Shown here in pieces: positions 34,784-41,958 of a stretch of DNA of 64,000 nucleotides (positions are counted from its first letter, which is position 1; the number at the start of each line of letters is the position of its first letter). The translations under genes were made by a program, and so were the position numbers. Source of the DNA: UBA699 sp050261915 (GTDB taxonomy: Bacteria > Bacillota > Clostridia > Clostridiales > Clostridiaceae); NCBI GenBank assembly GCA_050261915.1, contig JBLNDT010000071.1, positions 1 through 64,000 on the forward strand. The letters are read 5' to 3'. Under the pieces are notes generated by a model, which ran no database searches, was not told the DNA's origin, and worked only from the letters and a program-made list of their open reading frames with translations.

Positions 34784-36074
34784 TTGAGCAGTGCTTTCCC
34801 ACCTCATACAGGTTAAGGGAGAGCACTATTATATTTGTTATAATTAATGCAGTGCCATAACCATATATGTTTATAAAAGATATACCTGATAGTACATATG
34901 TAATAATCAATTGCAGCAAAGATGACAACAGGGAGTTCCTAAGTAAAATATTTTGCTTTCCAAGTCCGTTTAAGATTCCATAAGTTGTGGCTGCTGTAAA
35001 GGCAAAAGGAGGAAGCAGGGCTGCAAATTTTATGTAGGAACCTAGATCATTTCTATTAAAAAGCAAAGAACCAAGAAGATTAGGGAACAACATACATACT
35101 GCTGACGTAATAAGTCCAAGGAGCAATGCAATTCTTAAGACCTTTCCAATTCTGTGTTCAAGCTTATAATAATTTTTTTTGCTTAAATTTTGAGATATAT
35201 CAGGAACTAGAACAATACAAAGGGCATTTACTATCATTACAGGAAATAATGCTGTGGTTATTGCCATACCACTAAATTTTCCCATAACAGACAAGGCACC
35301 AGCATAATCAAGGCCTGACATCATAAGTCTTCTTGGAAGAAGAAGGTTTGACATTGAAAAGAATATAGTTGAAAGAAAACCATTAATACCAAGGGGAAAG
35401 GAATACTTAAGCACATCAAATACAAGTTGTATTTTATCTTCATCATTAGAGCTAAAACTACAATTATATTTGTCAAACTTATAAAAACAATATAAAAGAA
35501 ATAGGCTTAAACCTTCTCCTAAAGCAAGGACAAGATATGCAGCTGTAACTCCGGTTGCATATTGGAAAAGAAAAAGCAAGGCTCCTATTCTGAATGTTTT
35601 TTCCAATATATCAATAAAAGCAGGTACCTTAACATTTGAGGTTGCATAAAAATAACCTTTTAATATGGAAGAAACGGCTATGAATACCATGGCGGGACAT
35701 ATAATTCTTAAGGCCCCTGCAGCCCTGCTGTCATTGATCATGTAACCTGAAATGAAACTTGAATTTACAAATACGAAAGAAGCTACAATAATTCCCCATA
35801 CCACATCAAAAAAAATTGAAGCTTCTATTGTACGGTTCAGGTTTGAATAGTCCTTCTTGAAAAAATACACAGCACCAACCTTGGATATGGAGGTTGCCAT
35901 TCCTCCACAAATAAGACATATAAAAAGATCATACACAGGCATAACAATTCCGTATAACCCTATTCCTTCAGGACCTAAATCTCTTGATAAAATTATTGAA
36001 AATACAAAACCTAGCAACCCAGTTACAAGGTTTGAAATAACCAAAGTCAATGAGCTTTTAAAAAAAGTATCCAA
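34761..36074 (-). CDS. spoVB: Stage V sporulation protein B-like flippase
   Basis: Membrane protein of 437 residues, 12-14 predicted helices. The N-terminus (GFVFSIILSRDLGPEGIGLY and GGMATSISKVGAVYFFKK) matches SpoVB, the MOP flippase needed for spore cortex synthesis. It is short compared with the Bacillus protein (518). Start is TTG at 36074, with AGGAGA seven bases upstream. Convergent with and overlapping the MurJ-like gene by 23 bases; the two are distant homologues of each other. Confidence 0.8.
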   Translation of the reverse strand: MDTFFKSSLTLVISNLVTGLLGFVFSIILSRDLGPEGIGLYGIVMPVYDLFICLICGGMATSISKVGAVYFFKKDYSNLNRTIEASIFFDVVWGIIVASFVFVNSSFISGYMINDSRAAGALRIICPAMVFIAVSSILKGYFYATSNVKVPAFIDILEKTFRIGALLFLFQYATGVTAAYLVLALGEGLSLFLLYCFYKFDKYNCSFSSNDEDKIQLVFDVLKYSFPLGINGFLSTIFFSMSNLLLPRRLMMSGLDYAGALSVMGKFSGMAITTALFPVMIVNALCIVLVPDISQNLSKKNYYKLEHRIGKVLRIALLLGLITSAVCMLFPNLLGSLLFNRNDLGSYIKFAALLPPFAFTAATTYGILNGLGKQNILLRNSLLSSLLQLIITYVLSGISFINIYGYGTALIITNIIVLSLNLYEVGKHCSIKVFYLR

Positions 36075-36202
36075 ATTATATTCTCCTAAAACCTGATAAT
36101 ACTAATTACTATGTGCTTAGTAAATATTATATTACTTAAGGTTTAATACTAGGGCTCTCTGTGATATACTTTAGATAAATATTTTGGAAAGCAGGAGATA
36201 AT

Positions 36203-36763
36203 ATGAAAAAACTAATTTGCAGCATTTGCGGTCTAGTAATAAATGAAAAAAATTATAATTTCAATAAGGCTGCTTTTAAAGATGAAAATAAGGTTGACAA
36301 TATAATATTTTGCCCATTTTGCGGAGTTAAGTCCATGTTTATTTCTGAATTCACTGGAATATTGGAATTTGACAGAAATACAATGGATGAAGCTTCATTG
36401 AAAATAATAGATCATGCAGTTAAACTTGAGATTTTCAACGGGGACTTTTATAAAGAGGCTTCAAATTTAGCCAAGGATGAACATAATAAGGAGATGTTTA
36501 AGGCATTAGCTAACATTGAATATGCACATGCAAAGGTTCATAAATATCTTGGAGGCTTTAAGGAAGACCCAACAATAAGTAAGCTTGACTATAGTAAATA
36601 CGATAATGACGATATTCTCCTTGAGATGGCATGTAAGAGAGAAATTCATGCAGTTGAATTTTATAATAAATATAAAAGGAATATGGAAAGTCCTGTTGTT
36701 AAATCAATATTTGATGCTTTAGCAGAAGTAGAAATAGAACATATTGCATTAACGGAAAAATAA
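36203..36763 (+). CDS. Rubrerythrin-like ferritin-fold protein with N-terminal zinc ribbon
   Basis: Protein of 186 residues. CSIC (residues 6-9) and CPFC (about 38-41) form a zinc-ribbon or rubredoxin-like knuckle; the rest is a four-helix ferritin-like domain with the paired Glu/His di-iron pattern (E..YKEASNLAKDEHNKEMF, EYAHAKVH, REIHAVEFY, EVEIEHI). In rubrerythrin the rubredoxin part is C-terminal; here it is first, as in reverse rubrerythrin. Likely peroxide reduction or iron handling. ATG with AGGAGA upstream. Confidence 0.78.
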   Translation: MKKLICSICGLVINEKNYNFNKAAFKDENKVDNIIFCPFCGVKSMFISEFTGILEFDRNTMDEASLKIIDHAVKLEIFNGDFYKEASNLAKDEHNKEMFKALANIEYAHAKVHKYLGGFKEDPTISKLDYSKYDNDDILLEMACKREIHAVEFYNKYKRNMESPVVKSIFDALAEVEIEHIALTEK

Positions 36764-36821
36764 ACATAACAAGGGGATAAATGAAATATAAATATTTATA
36801 TAGATTTGTTGAGGAGTTAAA

Positions 36822-38012
36822 ATGAAAAGGATTTTAAAAATCCCTTTAGCATTTATAGCTGCAATCTTTTTAATATTTGTATTTCAGATGCTTCCAAAAG
36901 ATAATAAAATTCAAATTAAATCAAATAGTGAAAATAGAAATGCAGAATTAATGTTTAAAGGACTAGAAAATGCAAGAGATTTTACTATGGATGAACAGGG
37001 CAATTATTATATAGCATTTAAAAACAAGGTACAAATAATCTCCCCAACGGGGAAGAGCTATGTATTATTCCAAATGCCAAATATAAATATATTTTCAATA
37101 TGCAGTGATAAAAACAAACTCTATTATTCTTCAGATAATAAAATATTTTATTTTGATTTAAACAGCAGACAAAACACTGAAATTATCAATGACTTGCCAA
37201 ATTACGGAGATTACAACCAAAGTATTTTAAAAATAAATGGTGAAAATTTATTTATTACTATAGGGGCAGCCACAAATTCAGGAGTTGTTGGTAATGATAA
37301 TATTTGGAAGGAAAACAACCCGTACTTTCACGATATTATGCCAATTTTGATTACTCTAAAGGGCATGAATTTTGGAACGGAAAAGACTGGAGCTTTTCAA
37401 AGCTATAAAACATCCAGCAGCAAAGGTCAGATTGTTTCACCACATTTTCCTGGAAACGCCTCAATATTAAAATACAATATTAAAACAGGAGAAAGGGATA
37501 CCTTTGCATCAGGAATCAGAAATATTAAGGGAATGGATTTTACTACAGAGGGTAAAGTTGCTGCAACTGTAGGTGGAATGGAGAACCGTGGACTTAGACC
37601 AATTTTAGGTGATTCGGATTATATTTATGAAATTGAAAAAGGCATTTGGTATGGATGGCCTGACTATAGCGGTGGAGATCCAATAGATTGTCCAAGATTT
37701 AAAGGTAAAAATGGAAGCAAATTAAACACTGTTCTTGAGAATCACCCAAATACTAATCCTCCTGGTCCAAGATATCAATCAAATTCTGTTGATGAACTTG
37801 GGGAATTGGCAGTGGACAGAGCTGGGATAATTGGAGATAAAAACACTATTTATTTTTATAAAAAAGGGAATATATATTCTTTAGATAAAAAAAATATCGT
37901 TAAGGAAGAATTTATATTACCTGGATCAAATAATTGCAGAATAAAGTTCTATAATAACTGTCTAATTATTCTAGATAACAAAGGAAATATTTTTTCAATA
38001 AAAAGTATTTGA
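36822..38012 (+). CDS. Membrane-anchored beta-propeller, sugar (sorbosone) dehydrogenase-like
   Basis: Protein of 396 residues. Residues about 6-22 are a signal anchor; the rest is a propeller. The region SGIRNIKGMDFTTEGKVAATVGGMENRG ... YEIEKGIWYGWPDYSGGDP, seen here in pieces, matches PQQ-dependent soluble aldose dehydrogenases (GxRNPxG, then GxxYGWP). Clostridia do not normally make PQQ, so it may be a non-enzymatic propeller. ATG with GAGGAG upstream. Confidence 0.72.
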   Translation: MKRILKIPLAFIAAIFLIFVFQMLPKDNKIQIKSNSENRNAELMFKGLENARDFTMDEQGNYYIAFKNKVQIISPTGKSYVLFQMPNINIFSICSDKNKLYYSSDNKIFYFDLNSRQNTEIINDLPNYGDYNQSILKINGENLFITIGAATNSGVVGNDNIWKENNPYFHDIMPILITLKGMNFGTEKTGAFQSYKTSSSKGQIVSPHFPGNASILKYNIKTGERDTFASGIRNIKGMDFTTEGKVAATVGGMENRGLRPILGDSDYIYEIEKGIWYGWPDYSGGDPIDCPRFKGKNGSKLNTVLENHPNTNPPGPRYQSNSVDELGELAVDRAGIIGDKNTIYFYKKGNIYSLDKKNIVKEEFILPGSNNCRIKFYNNCLIILDNKGNIFSIKSI

Positions 38013-38093
38013 GATGATATTGAATGCTAAAACTTTGGTATAATAAAAATATTAAGTTACAAAGGGGATTTTATTCTCTGTGAGGTGAAGAAA

Positions 38094-38810
38094 ATGAAGA
38101 AGATATTCGAAGCTGGTTATGGAAAAACAATATCTGGTGTTTTTTATATAGTAAATCCAATAAAAAAGAAGGTTATAAAAACCAATTGTACAGTTCATAA
38201 ATATATTATAATGGAAGCTATTGAAATACTTAAGAATGATGGTTATGCAAAAGAGTACGAATTATTTAAAAAATATATTAAGAACATAAACGAGGGAGTA
38301 ACATGGGCAGATCAGGATTTTAAAAGCTCAAATCATTTTTATCACCCTGAAAAAGGAAGGGGTCTATATGGCTTTTCAGACGCCCTTACAGAATGCTGCA
38401 AATATTATAACCATTCAATTAATTATTTTGAAGCAGGAGATATCCATAAAGCAATGTTTTTTCTTGGGGCAGCCTGTCACCTGGTGCAGGATTCCACTGT
38501 ACCTCATCACGTTAACAACAAGCTTCTAAAGAGTCACAGGAAGTTTGAGCTCTGGATAGTGAGCAAACTTATGTCCGATTATTCCTTTGAGGCATTTTCT
38601 GGTGTAGTTAGATATAATACTGTTAAGGATTATATAATAAACAATGCAGTAATGGCAAACAGCACATATTTAAAGTATAGGAATCTCCAAAACAAGGAGG
38701 AGAGATATGCTGCTATAGCTGTAAGTATAGTAAAGGAAGCCCAGCGAACTAGTGCAGGATTAATGTTAAATTACTATGAGGATATCAAAAATTTAAAAAT
38801 TCTTCCATAA
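38094..38810 (+). CDS. Zinc-dependent phospholipase C-like protein
   Basis: About 238 residues of the PLC-zn (alpha-toxin N-domain/S1-P1 nuclease) fold. Zinc ligands are seen in CTVHKYI, TWADQDF, SSNHFYHP, FFLGAACHLVQDSTVPHHV. Unlike secreted clostridial phospholipases it has no signal peptide, and no C-terminal membrane-binding (PLAT) domain. So it is probably cytoplasmic or exported by another route. Start ATG at 38094, six bases after GAGGTG; a GTG at 38085 is inside that site. Confidence 0.82.
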   Translation: MKKIFEAGYGKTISGVFYIVNPIKKKVIKTNCTVHKYIIMEAIEILKNDGYAKEYELFKKYIKNINEGVTWADQDFKSSNHFYHPEKGRGLYGFSDALTECCKYYNHSINYFEAGDIHKAMFFLGAACHLVQDSTVPHHVNNKLLKSHRKFELWIVSKLMSDYSFEAFSGVVRYNTVKDYIINNAVMANSTYLKYRNLQNKEERYAAIAVSIVKEAQRTSAGLMLNYYEDIKNLKILP

Positions 38811-38832
38811 TATGGAGGAATTTTTCTTTTTT
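38796..38832 (+). terminator. Terminator after phospholipase C-like gene
   Basis: AATTCTTCCA / TGGAGGAATT stem (one G-U pair) spanning the stop codon, followed by TTTTTCTTTTTTT. Confidence 0.75.
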
Positions 38833-38873
38833 TATAGAAACTTTATAATAAGTAATATTTTGGAGGGGATTAT

Positions 38874-39410
38874 TTGAAAGGTAATAAACTGATAGTAATT
38901 AAAGAAGAAGTTTTTAAAGGGAATCTGCTTGATATCGGTATGGAAAATTATGGCGTTATTTATAATGCATATAAATGCCTTAACCAGGAAATTTCCGTGG
39001 ATTACCTTGATGAAAAAGAAGAAGGAACAATAAGACATGGATACTATGATAATTGCATATTATTATTATCTTTAAGTAAAATTTTCTTGGAAAAAACAAA
39101 ACTTAGGCTTATAAAAGAGGTAAGCACCTATTTAAATGAAAATGGAATTTTATATATTTGGGATATAGATAAGAAGATTGGTAAAGTGTGGGTTGAGGGA
39201 ATAAAAATTCAGACCCCGGATAATAAAATTAAAGATGTTAAAATAATGGATTTGAATCTTTTAAGAGATAATTCAAAGGAGAATACTTTGAAACTTTTAT
39301 CGAAACACTATGATGTCATTGATTTTAGTTGCGAACATGGAGTATATTATATTAAGGCAAATAAAAAAAGAGAGAAGGAAAAACATGAAAATTGTTTTGG
39401 CTGCGGTTAA
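38874..39410 (+). CDS. Degenerate SAM-methyltransferase-like protein
   Basis: Protein of 178 residues with a Rossmann-like pattern: NLLDIGMENYGVIYN in the place of the class I methyltransferase motif I, SVDYLDEKEEG as motif II-like, LNENGILYIWDI as a later strand, and YDVIDFSCEHGVYYIKANKK at the end. The glycine-rich loop is non-standard, so SAM binding is uncertain. It ends in a basic tail then HENCFGCG. TTG start behind GGAGGGG. Its last 26 bases overlap the radical SAM gene, suggesting coupled translation and a shared task. Confidence 0.6.
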   Translation: MKGNKLIVIKEEVFKGNLLDIGMENYGVIYNAYKCLNQEISVDYLDEKEEGTIRHGYYDNCILLLSLSKIFLEKTKLRLIKEVSTYLNENGILYIWDIDKKIGKVWVEGIKIQTPDNKIKDVKIMDLNLLRDNSKENTLKLLSKHYDVIDFSCEHGVYYIKANKKREKEKHENCFGCG

Positions 39411-41100
39411 TGCAAAATACATTCATAGTAATCTTGGGATAAGGTATTTAAAGGCATATGCCCAGGAACTTGATCTTAATATTGAAATTATGGAATTTTC
39501 AATTAATGACAGCAGGGAAAAGGTTATTCAGCAGCTTATTTTAGCAAAGGCAGATATAATAGGGTTTTCCTGTTACATATGGAACATTGAATATATTCAA
39601 TATTTATCAACACATATTAAACTTATTAATCCTGGCTGCATAATAATTTATGGTGGCCCGGAGGTCTCCTTTGATCCTTTTATGCAGCTAAATAATAATG
39701 CGGGTGATATTATTATTGAAGGTGAAGGAGAAGAAACATTTTTTGAATTGATGGAATTATGGAAAACCTCAAAGGTAAATGAATTTCTAGAGGATGCTAC
39801 AAATTCAAAAATTAAAGGGCTATATACAAAATTAAATGGGGAAATACACTATAATGGGGTCAGGGACCTTATGGACATGAATAAAGTTAAGTTTCCTTAT
39901 GATACTTTAAATGAACTTGAAAATAAAATAGTATACTTTGAGGCATCAAGGGGGTGCCCCTTCCTTTGCAAATACTGTTTATCTTCTACAAGTCATGGAG
40001 TAAGGTTTAAAAGTATAGAAACAGTTAGGCAGGAACTTGATTTTTTCATTGAAAACAAAGTTAAGCTTGTTAAATTTGTGGACAGGACCTTTAACTGCAA
40101 CAAAAAGTTTGCTATGGATATATGGGGCTATTTAATTGAAAAAAATCCTAGCACAAAGTTTCACTTTGAAATTTCTGCAGACCTTTTAAGCCTGGAGGAA
40201 ATTCAATTATTAAGTAAGGCGAGAGCTGGGCTGTTCCAATTTGAAGTTGGAGTTCAAAGTACCAATAGGGAAGTGTTAAAAAACATTAATAGATTTGTTA
40301 ATTTTGATGACATAAACATTAAGGTAAATGAAATTAAAGCAATGAATAATATTTCCCAGCATCTAGACTTAATAGCCGGGCTTCCAGGTGAAGATTTAGA
40401 GAGCTTTAAAAATTCCTTTAATCAGGTTTATTCAATTCAGCCAGAAGAAATTCAACTTGGATTTTTAAAACTGCTTAAGGGTTCAAAAATGAGAGATGAA
40501 GCAGTGGAATGGGGGATGCTATATTCGCCCTATGCCCCTTATGAAATTCTTAAAACAAATAATTTAAGCTATAGTGATTTGATAAAGTTAAAAAGAATTG
40601 AAGAGGTTCTAGACAAATACTATAACTCAAATAAATTTAAAAATATATTAAATTATTTCTTGCCCAAATTTGATAGTGCTTTTGATTTTTACCTTAAATT
40701 AAGTGAGTTTTTTTACATTAATGGATATTTAAATAGAAATATATCCTTCGCCGATTATTATAAAATATTCATAGAATTCCATGAGGATACCATTAGTGAA
40801 GACTCATTACTATTAAAGGAAATAATTAAATTTGATTACTTAATACATAATAAGAAGAAATGGCTTCCAGAATTCCTATTAAGAGATATAAATAAAGATG
40901 TGGAAAAGAAAATTAAAGGGGAAATTCGTAAGAAAGGATTTGTTTCCTTGGAAAATTGCCATATTGAAAAGTTTTATGTAAACTTATATAAATATTTCAA
41001 AAGTGGATTTTTTGAAAACGGTGAATTTTATTTATTATTTAATGAACAGGGGGATATTTACACCAATGACGGTGAGGAAAATTTTACTATTTGGAGATAA
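39385..41100 (+). CDS. B12-binding radical SAM protein (DUF4080 type)
   Basis: Protein of 571 residues. Residues 1-130 are a cobalamin-binding domain (VNAKYIHSNLGIRYLKAYA; YGGPEVSFDP; IIIEGEGEETFFELM). The radical SAM core has the cluster motif SRGCPFLCKYCLS (CxxxCxxC) near residue 196 and a C-terminal DUF4080-like helical part. Members are class B radical SAM enzymes, often methyltransferases, with unknown substrates. ATG at 39385 with AGAAGGA upstream; the frame extends up to 39310 inside the previous gene without a start signal. Overlaps both neighbours. Confidence 0.88.
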   Translation: MKIVLAAVNAKYIHSNLGIRYLKAYAQELDLNIEIMEFSINDSREKVIQQLILAKADIIGFSCYIWNIEYIQYLSTHIKLINPGCIIIYGGPEVSFDPFMQLNNNAGDIIIEGEGEETFFELMELWKTSKVNEFLEDATNSKIKGLYTKLNGEIHYNGVRDLMDMNKVKFPYDTLNELENKIVYFEASRGCPFLCKYCLSSTSHGVRFKSIETVRQELDFFIENKVKLVKFVDRTFNCNKKFAMDIWGYLIEKNPSTKFHFEISADLLSLEEIQLLSKARAGLFQFEVGVQSTNREVLKNINRFVNFDDINIKVNEIKAMNNISQHLDLIAGLPGEDLESFKNSFNQVYSIQPEEIQLGFLKLLKGSKMRDEAVEWGMLYSPYAPYEILKTNNLSYSDLIKLKRIEEVLDKYYNSNKFKNILNYFLPKFDSAFDFYLKLSEFFYINGYLNRNISFADYYKIFIEFHEDTISEDSLLLKEIIKFDYLIHNKKKWLPEFLLRDINKDVEKKIKGEIRKKGFVSLENCHIEKFYVNLYKYFKSGFFENGEFYLLFNEQGDIYTNDGEENFTIWR

Positions 41101-41533
41101 AAATTTAGAAAGAGTAAGTAGAAATGTAGATGAAATAGATAAAGATGTAAATGATACAATTGAGGATTTAAGGGATACTTTAAGGGAGGCCCCTGGTATA
41201 GGTCTAGCCGCACCTCAAATAGGAGTTTTAAGGAAGATTATATTAATTGACCTTAAAGACGGCTCTAGGGAGCTCTTATTGATAAACCCTAAAATAATAA
41301 AGAAAATCGGAAAAGAAAAAAATCCAGAAGGATGTTTGAGCTATCCCGGATTTGAAGGAATCGTTGAAAGACCTAAACGTGTAACAGTTAAGGCAATTGA
41401 CACCACTGGAAAAGAGATTGAAATATATGGTGAAGGATTGCTAGCTAGAGCTTTATGTCATGAAATTGATCATCTTGAAGGGGTATTGTATACTAAAAGA
41501 GCAAAAAAAGTTTATAGAATATCCGAGGATTAA
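41066..41533 (+). CDS. def: Peptide deformylase
   Basis: Metalloenzyme of about 155 residues that removes the N-formyl group of nascent proteins. All three motifs are complete: GIGLAAPQ, EGCLSYPG and HEIDHLEG (HExxH). Start: ATG at 41066 or GTG at 41072; AGGGGG lies about 12-18 bases upstream. The gene's first 35 bases lie inside the end of the radical SAM gene in another frame, so translation is probably coupled to it. Confidence 0.95.
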   Translation: MTVRKILLFGDKNLERVSRNVDEIDKDVNDTIEDLRDTLREAPGIGLAAPQIGVLRKIILIDLKDGSRELLLINPKIIKKIGKEKNPEGCLSYPGFEGIVERPKRVTVKAIDTTGKEIEIYGEGLLARALCHEIDHLEGVLYTKRAKKVYRISED

Positions 41534-41556
41534 AAAAGTGCTTTAAGCACTTTTTT
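41533..41556 (+). terminator. Bidirectional terminator after def
   Basis: AAAAAAGTGCTT / AAGCACTTTTTT palindrome; serves def and the convergent gene at 41555. Confidence 0.85.
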
Positions 41557-41857
41557 ACATATATTTCACAGAAACCCCCATAACCTTGAATATGCTCCCG
41601 ATAATAGGAAGCTTAACCCTTTCATATATCTTTATTTCATCTTCTAGTTTTAGATACTTTTCTATAAAAACCTTAATTCCATCATATTCAAATATATGAA
41701 AATGATTATATGTTCCTTTGAAATCTTCTTTTAATTCCACCACAATATCTTTAACATCCATATCACAGCATCCTCCGGATGTTGATAAGGTTTTTATAAC
41801 AAAAGAAGCATTTTTTTCTTTCGCAGCAATTAATGCCTTATGTTCTATAGTAATCAT
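41555..41857 (-). CDS. CC/Se-motif (seleno)protein family, Cys form
   Basis: A 100-residue protein with the motif STSGGCCDMDVKD near residue 26-38. It resembles the HesB-like 'CC/Se motif' family, in which the adjacent-cysteine position can be selenocysteine in other species; here both are TGT/TGC-coded Cys and no in-frame TGA occurs. The rest is a small alpha/beta domain. Function unknown; thiol redox or metal handling is plausible. ATG behind AAGGGGG, with a clear promoter upstream. Confidence 0.6.
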   Translation of the reverse strand: MITIEHKALIAAKEKNASFVIKTLSTSGGCCDMDVKDIVVELKEDFKGTYNHFHIFEYDGIKVFIEKYLKLEDEIKIYERVKLPIIGSIFKVMGVSVKYM

Positions 41858-41886
41858 AATAAAATCCCCCTTATTGACTTGTAAAT

Positions 41887-41915
41887 ATAATAGTACATAC
41901 TAATATTTAAGTCAA
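41887..41915 (-). promoter_or_regulatory. Promoter of CC/Se-motif gene
   Basis: TTGACT (41910-41915) and TATTAT (41887-41892) on the minus strand, 17-base spacer. It overlaps the divergent upstream region of helD. Confidence 0.7.
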
Positions 41916-41958
41916 ATTCTGCTATAATATAAGTTAGACTAATTGCGAGGTGTTAAAT

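Noticed and set aside
41555..41857. Selenoprotein with in-frame TGA in the CC/Se gene
   Set aside because: Both residues of the motif are coded by ordinary Cys codons and no internal TGA is present in the frame.
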